This document shows positions 46,362 through 57,442 of a stretch of DNA of 64,000 bases, piece by piece. The position numbers and the translations under genes are program-made. The DNA comes from Cephalotrichum gorgonifer. Lineage: Eukaryota > Ascomycota > Sordariomycetes > Microascales > Microascaceae. Where the stretch lies: contig ONZQ02000012.1 in the NCBI GenBank assembly GCA_900312665.1, positions 1,194,638 through 1,258,637 of the forward strand, in the 5' to 3' direction. The notes below the pieces were generated by a model. It did no database searches. It was not told the DNA's origin and saw only the letters and a list, made by a program, of their open reading frames with translations. Every line of letters begins with the position of its first letter. Position 1 is the stretch's first letter.

Positions 46362-47552
46362 TTAGTACACAGTAACCAAAGTCTCGGGATCCTGACCATG
46401 CTGACGGTAGAACCCGAGCGCCTGAAGCATTGGTTTATCGTGGAAGCGATAGAGATAGACTCTCTCATCATCAGCAAAGTGCTGGTACCTATACCAGGCG
46501 GGAATGCAGAAAGTATCTCCCTGCTTCCACGAAATAGTCTCCTCTCCAATAGTAGTGTGTCCAATGCCCTCGACCACATGATAAACTGATGAGGCGGTCT
46601 CACGGACTGACGGCGACTCGGACCTGGCATCCAAGCGTTCTGCAAGAGCGCCGACTGTACGGCCAACTACGCCATCCATACGCGTCAGTATTAATCGAGT
46701 GAGATATCAACGAGGTTGGAAAGAGGAAAGTGGCACTTACTCTCAGCACCATTCGCCCTGAGATAGGGAACAGTGGCCCACGGTCCGGACTGGGCATTCA
46801 ACCTCTCCTCGATCTCACTCCATGGGAAGACAACGGGCGCTTGGTCAAAATCCTCAGCGGGGTAACGAGGTTCGCTGTAGTGCTCGTTGAAGTGAACAGG
46901 GAAATGAACAAACTCGGGAAGGTCAAGGCCATCAAGCCAAATGACAGGCGAATCGTCACCCCCTTCCTCGCCCGCGCCCTTCTTCCCGTGATCATGCCAG
47001 TTCCATGGCGGGGTTACCAAGACGTCACGAGGATTCATGGCCACCCGTCGTCCTTGGACAGCTGTGAAGCCGCCTTTGCCTTCGATGATGAACCGTACCG
47101 CAAAGGCTGAGTGGCGATGCGCTGGCGCCGTCTCATGAGGCATGACCAGCTGCAGACCAGCGTATAGAGTGTCTGTGGTGTACGGAGCAGCTGGGACCGG
47201 ATAAGTATGTACTTCCCAGATTTCAGAGGGATATGCACAAGAGACGGGACCGGAACATACTCTTCTCCGGATTCACAAGCATCAGCACCCGACGCTCTGC
47301 TTGTTCCTCCTTTATGAGGTTACCGGCATGCAGCAGATAGGGCCGGATGCGGTCGTACTCCCAGGTGAATGGGATTGTCGAAGGATTGGGCAGGGCCGGG
47401 TTCAGGCGAGCCATCTGCGCCCACAGAGGCGAGACGTTGACGTCTTGGAGTGAATTGAGGAGGTCCTCAGCTGTCTTTATGTTCTCTGCTCCATTTCTCT
47501 GCCCTGGCGGGACCGCCACAAGACTCTCTGTAGGCACTTTAATAGGCGACAT
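46362..47552 (-). CDS. Gentisate 1,2-dioxygenase
   Basis: Three exons on the minus strand, 47552-47261, 47190-46741 and 46666-46362, give 348 residues, matching bicupin gentisate dioxygenases. The N-terminal cupin contains the iron-binding histidines H122 and H124 (PAHRHSAFAVRF) with H163/H165 (PPWNWHDHG). The second cupin (HVVEGIGHTTIGEETISWKQGDTFCIPAWYRYQHF) is degenerate in iron ligands, as is normal. The enzyme opens gentisate with O2 and Fe(II) to maleylpyruvate. It diverges across 470 bp from an FAH-family hydrolase that can complete the pathway. The third exon joins via an acceptor at GCGTAG; an in-frame ATG just before it should not be taken as a start. Confidence 0.93.
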
Positions 47553-48022
47553 AGTGTAGTGGATGGTTCAAATGATGCTATCAATATTGTTTTGTCTTGA
47601 AGTTCGGCGGTGGAACTACGTCTATTGTCCGGCTTCTACGGTCATTTGTATTACGCCCAGCCGACTGGGGACAATAACTCATACGTTAGCGAACCATGCG
47701 GCGTGAAGTTCTGTCGTCACATCAAGTCGTTCCGACCCATCTCCGGATAATCACCGCAGTGCGGTTCGTCGGGGCTAGCCCGGAAAAGGGCATCTTTTCC
47801 GAACTCATCGCATCGGTAGTTATGGACATGCCGTGCTGAGGGGCTCCACTTCGGTAACGAGACCGTACTGAGTCTCCGGCCAAAATTCTGACATACAAGT
47901 ACTGTTTCACGCTGGGGTATCCTCTTGGTCCCGGTTTCTCTCCGTCCCATCATCCAGACGCCCCCCAAGCCTATGATACCGTCCCTACATCACTTCTGCT
48001 CAAACATCCCTACACATCCGCA
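47553..48022. promoter_or_regulatory. Divergent promoter of gentisate dioxygenase and the FAH-family hydrolase
   Basis: A 470-bp shared upstream region with several CGG/CCG triplets and TTCCG elements (GTTCCGAC at 47730, CCCGGAAAAGGG at 47780, TTTTCCGAAC near 47796). This layout suits co-regulation of the two ring-cleavage genes. Confidence 0.6.
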
Positions 48023-49180
48023 ATGCCTGTAGCCTGGGACCGCCTGATCCGGTTTGTGGCCACCGATGGCCGGATATTGCGTGGAGAGCCCATCCTGCCT
48101 ATACCCGACTTCGACCTCGGGCAAGTGGTGGAAGGCACTGGCCTGAAGGCCAGAGTAATTCAAGGGGATGACATATACGATACAATTGGCGCTACCAAGG
48201 TTACAGACGAAATTGTTACTGTGAAGACGCTGCTCGGGCCTCTTGCGCCGTCTGATGTTCCAATTATTCGTTGCATCGGACTCAACTATATCAGCCATAG
48301 TAGGTCCAGCTACATTCTTTCCTAACTCTCCCCCTCCGCCTTATTTTGGTTCTACTCTACCAAACATCATACTATCTATCAACATGGCGCCTGCTTACCA
48401 TGTATGTCCGAAGTCCACGAAACTGGGCGCAAGATGCCCAACTTTCCCTTCATGTTCTTCAAACCACCAACTACCGTCCTTGATCATGGCGCGAATGTGA
48501 TCATCCCCAAGCTTGCCCAGAGCAATCAGCCGGACTACGAGGGCGAACTTGTATGTTGATCTCACCACCTTTTATTTTATTTTATTTTTTTTTTTGCTCA
48601 TGAATGCTCGCGACGCGGACTGATGCATATAACCTCCCCTTAGTGCATTATCATTGGAAAGGACGCCAAAAATGTGTCGGAAGAAGATGCGCTGGACTAC
48701 ATTGTTGCTTATACAGCTGGCAATGATATCTCGTCGCGGAAGCTCCAGCGCGATCCTGAGCTCGCTGGACCTGTTCCTCAGTGGGGTTTCTCCAAGGGCT
48801 TCGACACATTTGCGCCTCTAGGCCCGGCTCTCATCAGTAGCAGGGTGGTGCCTGACCCGTCCAGCCTGCACCTTACTACGACCGTGGACGGACACGTGCG
48901 CCAGTCGTCGGGACTGAGCGACCTGCTGTTCAACGTTCCTTATCTAGTCTCGTTTCTTTCAAACGGTACTACTCTACAGAAGGGAAGTGTGATAATGACC
49001 GGGACGCCTGGTGGTGAGTGCCTAAATCCGGATTTGACATGGCCCGAAAAAAATTGTTAACACGAGGTTGCAGGAGTTGGGTCAGGACAGAAGCCACCAA
49101 AATTCCTCGAGCCGGGGACTACTGTAGAGGTACACATCAGCAAGATCGGGACGCTGAAGAATGGCGTAGAATATGCCTGA
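48023..49180 (+). CDS. FAH-family hydrolase, probable fumarylpyruvate hydrolase
   Basis: Four exons, 48023-48299, 48414-48550, 48644-49013 and 49074-49180, give 296 residues. Family motifs are IRCIGLNYISH, MPNFPFMFFKPPTT, the metal-binding QPDYEGELCIIIGKDA (the Glu residues coordinate Mg/Mn), AYTAGNDISSRKLQ, and GSVIMTGTPGGVGSGQKPP. In gentisate degradation this family splits fumarylpyruvate into fumarate and pyruvate, and the divergent gentisate dioxygenase makes that the best assignment. The relatives fumarylacetoacetate hydrolase and acylpyruvase cannot be excluded by sequence alone. The exon 2 acceptor lies in a stretch with several AG choices but only one keeps the frame. Confidence 0.9.
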
Positions 49181-50542
49181 TTGGGGTGTGAGAAGATATT
49201 GGCTGCCTACCCTGAGTTGTAATACACATCGGCATGAATCTACAGTGGGAGGGGCAGAATATCTCGGCGCGGGCGGATGTTCTACCCCACACGATAGCAT
49301 GTCCTCTTCTTACTACTGTATGGGTTTCCAGCGACTAGTCGTATTCGGATTGATATGATAACTAGCAGAGAGGCCAGAGATCGGAATTCCGGAATCGGAA
49401 AGCGGGTCTTGATATCTGCCCCTTTGGCTCCTATTGGCCGTGCCATATTCCAAATCAAGCCTCCTCCTCTTACCACCCTCCCTCCTTGTTTGCTGCGTCA
49501 GTGCGCAGCTTCGTTTTTTTTTCCCCAAGGGTTGGGTGCTACAACGAAGCAGAGCTGCCCCGCTGTGACGGCCTAAATGAATGCACGAACTTTCTTGCGA
49601 GAGCTTGTGCTCCACCACTGCCGTTTACTCACCTTCCTGGCCACGAATCGTCAGGTGAAAGGCCTCGGGCTTATCAGCCAATATAAGGACAGCTAGTACC
49701 GCAAATAGGTTAGTGAAGGATCTCATGTGAAAATGTTGGCAAGTGGGTCCACCCGCTGCCCGGCACCGTGCGATCCCGCGTGCTCGGTTCCTCACACAAC
49801 ATAGTCTAGCCTACATGGACGCAGAATCTTCCCGTACCGTGTTTATCCGCCGAGGATCTCACTCTTTGTGCAGCCGAGAACCTTGTATTGTATTCTCTGG
49901 AAAGCAATAACGAAGATTAACTAAATAATGATGAGGACGAGCATTTCTCAGACATGGAACTGGCCACTAGGATCATGCAGCAGTGGAGCTAATCTTTATT
50001 CTCCGCGTGATAACCACCCGCAAATAACTTGGAAGGCACCCGCAGGGGCGTGGTGGTTCACTCTATACTACGGTACGAGAACTCGGAATACTCGGGTCAA
50101 CTTAGCTGGTCTGACGGCTGGTCTCTCAGGATCTCTCTCACTTACATCATACTCACTCGCAAGTCTAGAGGCTCATACATAGGGTCTCGGTTGACCGAGG
50201 AAGAAGAAAAATATGTCGATTGTATGGGTACCTGAGCGTTTCCGTCCTCTCATATACATAGTGAGAGATGAAGTTCCCCCGAAGTACAGGGGTATGTCAG
50301 TTCGATGCTACAGGAACAAACATGCCGGCCATGACGACGAGACGTGCCGGATCCACTAACTACACACTCAGCTTTCTCTGTACTACGTCTTCCAGGATAC
50401 TCTCCTTTCCAAATTTACCCTATTTATTGGAACTCGACTACCTCAGGCGTGCTAACTAAAATCAATCTTGCCAGGCCGGCTGGCGCACTTCCTCCACTAC
50501 CACATTGTTTTATGGACAATAAAACGCTAAGGTACATAACCC
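49181..50542. other. Gene-free interval with a regulator-like relic
   Basis: About 1.36 kb with no intact gene. It holds a CGGAATTCCG palindrome at 49382-49391, followed by GGAATCGGAA, and a short relic resembling a fungal regulator near 49.93-50.09 kb. The palindrome is not immediately upstream of any intact gene. Confidence 0.55.
49928..50090 (+). pseudogene. Possible relic of a Zn2Cys6-type regulator
   Basis: In one open frame, SISQTWNWP is followed after about 30 codons by APAGAWWFTLYYG. The intact regulator at 630-3560 has SIQTWNFHG and, much later, LLGAWWFSLYYG, with a splice donor (GGTA) at the same place after LYY as in the relic. About 280 residues that separate the two blocks in the intact protein are absent. 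I read this as a collapsed remnant of a related gene; the blocks are short, so chance similarity is possible. Confidence 0.35.
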
Positions 50543-52416
50543 TCAAAACATAGGTTTAGGGCCCTCGAAATACTTGCGGCCTCTGAACACCCAGTCAATT
50601 GTGACAAGGAACAGAACACCACCCAAAAGAAGGCTCGCGTAGTTCATGTTCTGAGCTGTGACAGGCTTGACCGTGGGAAGAGCGAGGAAGGCAGTGAGGA
50701 ACAGTATATAACAGATCGATGCAACGTTGATCGCAATACCAACCCCTCCCGGCATCCTCCAAGGGCCCCATCGGATCTCTGAGGGCGTGTGGATCCGCCT
50801 GTACAACATAGCCGCGACAGGTACGAGGTAAGATAGGGAGAGACCAACGACGGCGATGGAAAGAATGGCGTTGAAGGCGGTAGTCGAGGCGATGTACAAC
50901 AAACCAAGTAATATGAGAACGATCGTCGATACGGCAACGGCGTTGAAAGGGACTCCATGCCTGCCACTAACCTGGGACAGGGAGCCGGAACAGGGAGGCG
51001 CGCCATCCCGAGCGAACGACCACAATGTTCGCGAGGTAGAGGCGAGGAGGCCAACGGTTGCCAAAGATGCGGAAGCGATGACAGTACAGGTCATGGCCGA
51101 CGCGGCTGCTTTGTTTCCCCTGGTCATTTGGTAGAATATCTCGATAATCGGGAATTTGGTTTTGCTGTTTAGAGCAGTGTTGAGATCTGCTATGCCGAAG
51201 AGAATCGAGATGAGGACGGCAAGGCCCATGATCCCATTTACGAAGAGGGAGCTGATCATGGCCTTGGGGACACCGGTTTCCGGTTTCTGCATCTCCTCTG
51301 ACATGTGTATCGCGGAGTCGTAACCTGCAAATGGTGGGCGTTCCAAGTCAGCTGTATGACCTAGCAGCATATTGTACACGGAGGAACTTGGAGTCTGCAA
51401 ATGTACCAAGGGCGTGACTCTTACCAACCATGATGTAGGCGGATGTAAGCATCCCAATACCCCAGGCGATGACGTTGCTCTCCCATCCGGTGCCGTTTGA
51501 GAAATAAGTGAATACAAACTGGGGAGACTGCCTCTCATAATTTGGAAGAGCAGCGGTGGCAATTAGGATCGCAAAGAAGAAGACGACATGAAAAATCATG
51601 ATGACGTTCTCGACCATCGGAAGTACCTTGCCGCCCCAGGTGTTTATCATGAACGCTCCGATAGTGACACCGGAGTAGATCAAGTACCAGTGCCAGCTTT
51701 TGGGCTCGTACGTCTCGTGATTCAGCGTGATGAGACCTTGGATGAGATTGGCCGCGCCAAAAGGCGCGCTGGCGGTCAACCCCAGCCACCCGATTAGACT
51801 CACCCAGCCGGTATACCAACTGAGCAGAGCTTTGTAACGAGGAGAGCTAAGCTTGCTGATCATGTAGTATTGGCCACCGGAGTTAGGATACCTAGTATTA
51901 AATCAGTCTCTGTATGTAGCCCGACCTTCAAGGCAGCGCGCTCGAGCTAGTATACGGGTTAAACCCACATCGAGGCGGGTTCAGACAAAGACATGGCTAT
52001 ACAGAGGTTGCCAATTAGGGATACTGTACGTGAGATTGATGCGTTAGTCTTATCCAGATATGAACCAGAGCCAGGCGTGCTCAAGGCCGTAGACTCTGCA
52101 TTGAACATACAGATAAACCCGTATACCAGGGAGACTGCACCACCGCTGATAAGGCCAATGCCCATAGTGCTCAACAGTGTTTCCCATGTTGCCATCAGAG
52201 ACACAGCAAGGGAGAATGTTGAAAGCGTGCTGAAGGTTTTCTTGAGCTGTTACCGTTGTTAGAACCGGTTGTCCATGGTCGCTCACGCCCTTGCGCCCAG
52301 TGAAGGCATTTGCAGCTTGCCTGAACAACTTCGGTAACCCCGGTCCCCGTGCCTAGACGCGTGATGGCCTTGTCCTCGGACGTATCATCCGCGTGGCGCG
52401 AGAGTGACTTCTCCAT
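50543..52416 (-). CDS. APC-superfamily amino acid/choline/GABA-type permease
   Basis: Five exons on the minus strand, 52416-52321, 52246-52111, 52023-51969, 51891-51425 and 51324-50543, give 511 residues with about 12 hydrophobic segments. Family blocks: SLMATWETLLSTMGIGLISGGAVSLVYGF, SMYPNSGGQYYMISKLSSPRYKALLSWYTGW, the GYDSAIHMSEEM loop, and RWGPWRMPGGVGIAINVASICYILF. Members carry amino acids, choline or polyamines over the plasma membrane. A role in importing an amine substrate for the amine oxidase is imaginable but unproven. The first intron uses a GC donor (CAG/GCAAGC), the only splice that keeps phase. An acceptor-like site just before the start suggests a 5' leader intron. Confidence 0.88.
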
Positions 52417-53068
52417 CTTGTCATCCACTGTAAGAGAAGAGAGCTAGAACCAGTAGTTCGAAGGGTAGCGGTAGCCTAGGAGTAAAAACAGTAGTATTCG
52501 GACAGAGCCGGGACTTATTTTGTCAGAAAGTAGAGGGATATTATCCGTTTGACGACCTGGTGACAGTTTGTACGAATATAGTGGACACAAAGACAAGATC
52601 GAAAAGGCAGGGGGATATAGATCCAATACCAGTAGATCCAATATCAGAGGGTGGGTTGTTTTTGTTGGCGACTGACGCGTCACTAATCAGCGTACAGCCC
52701 ACCCGAAGCGATAACGATGTCGCATCGACGATCCAATGTCCCCGCTAGTCCCGTGCGCCTAAATGTGCTAGACATGAAAGTTTTGGTTTCACTATGCCGA
52801 ATGTCACTCGGGCCATTTCCACTGTTGTCCGGGGTAATGTATACAACCCCGGAACTAGCCAGGCGGAGGCGGAACTAATTTCCGACTTCCGCCAGATCCC
52901 GACAAAGTAATACATACGTATTAATGCAACTGATAGGATCTTCCAGTGCTAACTATGACAGGTCAGATTCCGTATCGGCCTGTACTACCCGGTAGAGCGA
53001 CCTTGACCCTGAAAATTCTTAAGCCGCCCGACCGACTACGAAACAAGCCGCGTCTGATTTTGCCCCGG
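52417..53068. promoter_or_regulatory. Divergent promoter of the permease and the b2-like dehydrogenase
   Basis: A 652-bp interval between divergent starts. At 52870-52884 an inverted pair CGGAA-N5-TTCCG occurs, with further TTCCG, CCGG and GGCGGA copies around it (52796-52906). No gene is seen. Confidence 0.6.
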
Positions 53069-54751
53069 ATGACGACGCAACGGCTGGTTTCCTTAGCTGA
53101 GGTTCGGCAACACGATAAGGAGGATGACATCTGGGTCGTGGTGGATGGCGAGGTGTACGACATGACGGGGTTCGCCCCCGACCACCCCGGAGGCGCTGAG
53201 AGTGAGTGCTGTTTCCAGGCGTCTGCCATAGCCTCCAGCCCCCAAATGTACGGGAACGCGGAGACCCTCCCACTAACATTTGCCTGGGGTAGTTATATAC
53301 CAGTACGCTGGGCAGGACGCGTCAGAACCCTACAACGAAGTCCATTCCGCATCCTTGATACGCAAACATCTGGGAAAAACCGGCTACGTTGGAATGTTCG
53401 ACACATCAAGTGTCTCCGCCGTCCCCCAGCAGACGAATTCCACCCCAGCAACTTCAGAGCAGGCAGAGGCCATATCGATAACCGAGCCTTCGCTAAACGA
53501 TATCATAAACCTCGACGACTTCGAGAAAGCGGCGTCGCGTACATTGTCAAAGAAAGCATGGGCTTACATCTCCGGCGCCTCCAACGACTGCATTACTCGC
53601 GATGCGAACCAACAGATGCTGAGGCGGATCTGGCTTAGGCCGGCCGTAATGCGAAACGTCAGCAACGTCGACATGACCACCACGCTCTTCGGCTGTCGCC
53701 TTAGCATGCCAGTCTACATTTCCCCGACAGGAGCGGTAAAGATGGCCGGCCCAGGCGGCGAGGTGGCTCAGGCGAAAGCTGCCGCAGCAGCAGGGATCAT
53801 CCAGTGCATCTCAACGCCATCCTCATATCCGCGCGACGAGATTCTAGCGTCGACTCCTCAGCACGCGTTCTTCCAACTCTATGTGAACAAGGACCGAGCC
53901 AAGTCGGAGGACGCCATCCGACAGGTTACGGCGTCAGGCACCGTAAAAGCCATCTTCGTTACGGTTGACTGCCCCGTTATTTCAAAGCGGGAAGCCGATG
54001 AGAGAGTTAAGGCCGACGCCAGCACTGCAACAGTGGCCTCAAAAAGCTCCGGGCTCATTTCCTCGGGCACACAAGATAAGAAGGGATCAGGTCTGGTTCG
54101 ACAGAATAGTTCGTTCATCGACTCGACTTTCAATTGGGACGACACGCCCTGGCTTCGAAGTATCACCAACGTTCCCCTTGTCGTAAAGGGAATTCAGCGA
54201 TGGGAGGACGCCGTTCTGGCCGTGCGATGGAAGTACGACGGTATTGTAGTGAGTAATCACGGAGGCCGAGCCGCGGACACAGGGCCACCGGCTATCATCA
54301 CCCTACTCGAGATTCGGAGGAACTGTCCGCAGGTCTTCGGCTCCATAAAAGTCCTGGTGGACGGCGGGTTCCGTAGGGGTTCAGATGTCCTAAAGGCAAT
54401 CTGCCTCGGGGCGTCCGCGGTCGGCATCGGCCGGCCCTTCATGTACGCGGTCAACTATGGGCAAGAGGGTGTTGAGCATCTCGCTAGCAGTATGTATCGT
54501 TCTCTGTCCTTCTGTTTCATGTTTTACGCTAAACTCCTTTCTTCTTGATACCCTCGCTAACATACACGGCGTGTGACAACTTCGTAGTCCTTCAAGACGA
54601 GGTCAAAACCGCCATGCAGCTGAGCGGCATGACCCACCTTGCCCGAGAAGCACACCCGAGCTACGTAAATACTGCGGAAATCGAACCCTTGGTTTACGGG
54701 GTATATGATTCTGCACTACAACTGTTGGATGAGGCTAAGGCAAGACTATGA
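53069..54751 (+). CDS. Flavocytochrome b2-like 2-hydroxyacid dehydrogenase (mandelate or L-lactate dehydrogenase)
   Basis: Three exons, 53069-53201, 53293-54489 and 54588-54751, give 497 residues. Residues 1-80 form a cytochrome b5 domain with heme ligands H39 (DHPGG) and H62 (NEVHS); their spacing of 23 equals that of yeast cytochrome b2 (H43/H66). The FMN-dependent barrel follows, with ISGASNDCITRDANQQMLRRIWLRP, YISPTGAVKMAGPGGE, PLVVKGIQRWEDA and the catalytic SNHGGR (His base and Arg), ending in a typical tail. It oxidises an L-2-hydroxyacid to the 2-keto acid. No clear mitochondrial presequence precedes MTTQRL. With the ThDP decarboxylase and ALDHs in the window, mandelate is the favoured substrate, but lactate is equally consistent with the sequence. 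Confidence 0.9.
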
Positions 54752-55773
54752 ACAGGGTATAAGTAGCAGCGATATTACAGGCCGGTATGCAAAGATGATG
54801 CTAGTTGGAATACCTTTGCGTCATACCTAACAAGCATGGATATGATACATCCCTAGTCTATTCTACAGCCTCTATTTCCACGGGCCTGTCACTACTATAA
54901 ACACCTATGTCAAGTTCTAAAAAAATACATTGCAAGATTATCTTAAGCAGAAAGACCAATTATCTCTCAAAACAATGCCTAAGAGCTACTTTCTCGATTG
55001 CGGATAGGGATGGAAGCGTGGCAAGGCGCTTCATGCCCTCCCTCACCAATGGATTAAATAAATGCTTTTGTATGGTAGTGCTTATAGAACTAGAAACTAC
55101 CATTAAGTGCGTGCGGCGTACCTGAGCCAGAGTGTAGAGAAACAAAGTTCCCATGCAATTCCGAAGACTCAGAACAACATGGTACAGGGCTGGCTCCATG
55201 CCCCCGTTTCTTGCCGCAGCGCGGAGAAGCTAACTCGACGGCTCGGTCTACCAATATTTGCCAACATTCTTATAGGTTTGAATGTTCTTGACAAGAAGTT
55301 GTGTACTTGTAAAAATCAGATGTAGTCTCAATGCTGGTGACACTGTGACTCCGTGTTTCTCATCTAGTTTGCTTTCTTCTTCTGTCCTAATAGTTTCATA
55401 ATTCTTTTTGGAGATTTATAAGTATCCGTTTAAACACATCGACCTTCCAGACAGTATCTAAGTAAGTCGATTTAATGGAAAAATTAAGCTTGGTTCTCTC
55501 CGCTCCCGAAAAGTTCAAATACGGCAGTTCGGAATCATCCGCCAATAGCCGGGATCTATCCGGTCGAATCGAGGGCATGTTTCCGAAACGTTCCGGCCGA
55601 GATCCACCGTCTCCCCGGCCTTATCGCTACAAGATCGGAATAATAATATCTAGAGCTCCTAATCGTACAAGTGTAGTAGCACTGCGTTGTGGCCGAGGAA
55701 CTAAGCTGATGATACTCAATACTCTACTCACTATCTAATCTTGTTAGTAGCCCACACAACATTACTCCTCATC
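54752..55773. promoter_or_regulatory. Upstream region of the second aldehyde dehydrogenase
   Basis: About 1 kb. The left part is AT-rich and empty. The right part, within 270 bp of the ALDH start, has TTCGGAATCATCCG (55529-55542) and TTTCCGAAACGTTCCGG (55580-55596), matching the TTCCG/CGGAA elements elsewhere. No gene is seen. Confidence 0.55.
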
Positions 55774-57442
55774 ATGAGCCTCAACGGTGACAATGGTGCT
55801 GGCAGCAGCACACACCTCGCCACAGTGCCACTCATTATCAATGGCAAGGATGTTGTGACCCAAACAACTTTCCCGGTTGTTAGTCCCTTATCTGGAACCG
55901 AGATTTGGTCGTCTTCGTCGGCTTCGACACAGCATGCACTCGATGCCGTCGGGGTCGCTCAGGCCGCCCAGCCAGCATGGTCTAGGACCAAGCCATCGGA
56001 ACGACGAGACTTGTTCTTGCGCGCTGCAGACGTGATTATCAAGCGCAAAAATGAGCTCGGGGAGTATATGCACCAAGAGATTGGTGCCGACGAAGGCTAT
56101 CAGGAATTCATTCTGGGGCTTGCTGTTGAGGGTCTCAGAGACACTGCAGGGAGGATCGCGGGCGCCGTCCAAGGTTCAGTCCCCGAGTCCAACCATGAGG
56201 GAATGCGAGCTATTATTCACAAGAGACCCTACGGCGTCGTCCTCGGGATTGCCCCATGGTATGTTCCCTCTCTTACATCTACCAAGAATTCACAAGCACA
56301 CCCAAGAAACCCTTAACAATCATACCAGAACAAGATGGAACGGTACTAACCAGACACCTAGGAACGCGCCTTATCATCTTGGGCTTCGCTCTATCACCTT
56401 TGCCTTGGCAACTGGCAACACCACCATCCTCAAAGGACCAGAATACTCACCACGGTGCTACTGGGCTATTGTCGATGTGTTCCGAGAGGCTGGACTTCCG
56501 GACGGATGTCTCAACCTCATCCTCCATCGTCCCGCGGACGCTGCGTTGATCACCGAGGCTCTTATCGCCGCTCCCGAGGTAAAGAAAGTCAACTTCACTG
56601 GCAGCACTGTGGTCGGCAAAATTATTGCTTCGCTCTCGGGCAAGCACCTAAAGCCGTCGCTCATGGAACTTGGAGGGAAGGCTAGCGCCTTGGTGCTTCC
56701 TGACGCGGACCTCGACAGGGCCGCACTAAACTGCGCCAAGGGGGCGTTCATGAACGTAAGTGCATGCTGGCGCAGTGCCTTACTAGGTGACAGTTCGCTA
56801 CTTACACAAATGCTCCGAAAACTAAATACATTACCAATCTAGGCCGGTCAGATATGTATGTCCACCGAGCGCATCATTGTGCATGCCTCTATCAAGGACC
56901 AGTTTGAGGTAAAATTGAAAGAGCAAGTGAGCCGACTCTTCGGTGAGCCAGAGACGACGCCTGTTTTAATCACCGCAGCCTCTGCATGTCGCAATCGAGC
57001 TCTAGTTAAAGATGCCCTCTCTTACGGTGCAGCCGTTATAAACCAGACAGAGGGCAAGGATCCACTGGAGCAGCTGGAGCCAGAAACCAAAATGCGCCCC
57101 AACATTGTTTCTGGCCTCACAAAGGACATGAAGTTGTACGCGAATGAATCCTTCGGGCCCAGTGTATCCCTTTTCACGTACGAGAGAGAGGAGGAGGCTC
57201 TCGACCTGGCGAATAACACCGACTATGGCTTGGCCGCTTCCATCTTTACGAGGGACCTGGGCAAGGCTTTTATATTGGCGGAGGCTTTAGACTCAGGGGC
57301 GGTGCATATAAACTCAATGACGGTCCACGACGAGTTTGCTCTTCCTCATGGAGGGGTTAAAAGTAGTGGATTTGGACGATTTAATGGATATCAGGGACTG
57401 GAAGAGTTCCTGTACTGCAAGACAGTGACATGGATGGAATAA
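55774..57442 (+). CDS. Aldehyde dehydrogenase (second copy, vanillin/salicylaldehyde dehydrogenase-like)
   Basis: Three exons, 55774-56258, 56362-56755 and 56843-57442, give 492 residues. Motifs: GIAPWNAPYHLGLRSITFALATGN, FTGSTVVGKII, the base glutamate in LMELGGKASALV, the nucleophile cysteine in GQICMST, and FGPSVSLFTYE...LPHGGVKSSGFGRFNG. The sequence differs clearly from the ALDH at 20191 and looks more like the aromatic vanillin/salicylaldehyde (NahF-type) branch, where Met-Ser follows the cysteine. It would oxidise an aromatic aldehyde such as benzaldehyde or salicylaldehyde to the acid. It directly follows the b2-like dehydrogenase and precedes a P450 on the same strand, consistent with aldehyde -> acid -> hydroxylated acid. 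Confidence 0.92.
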
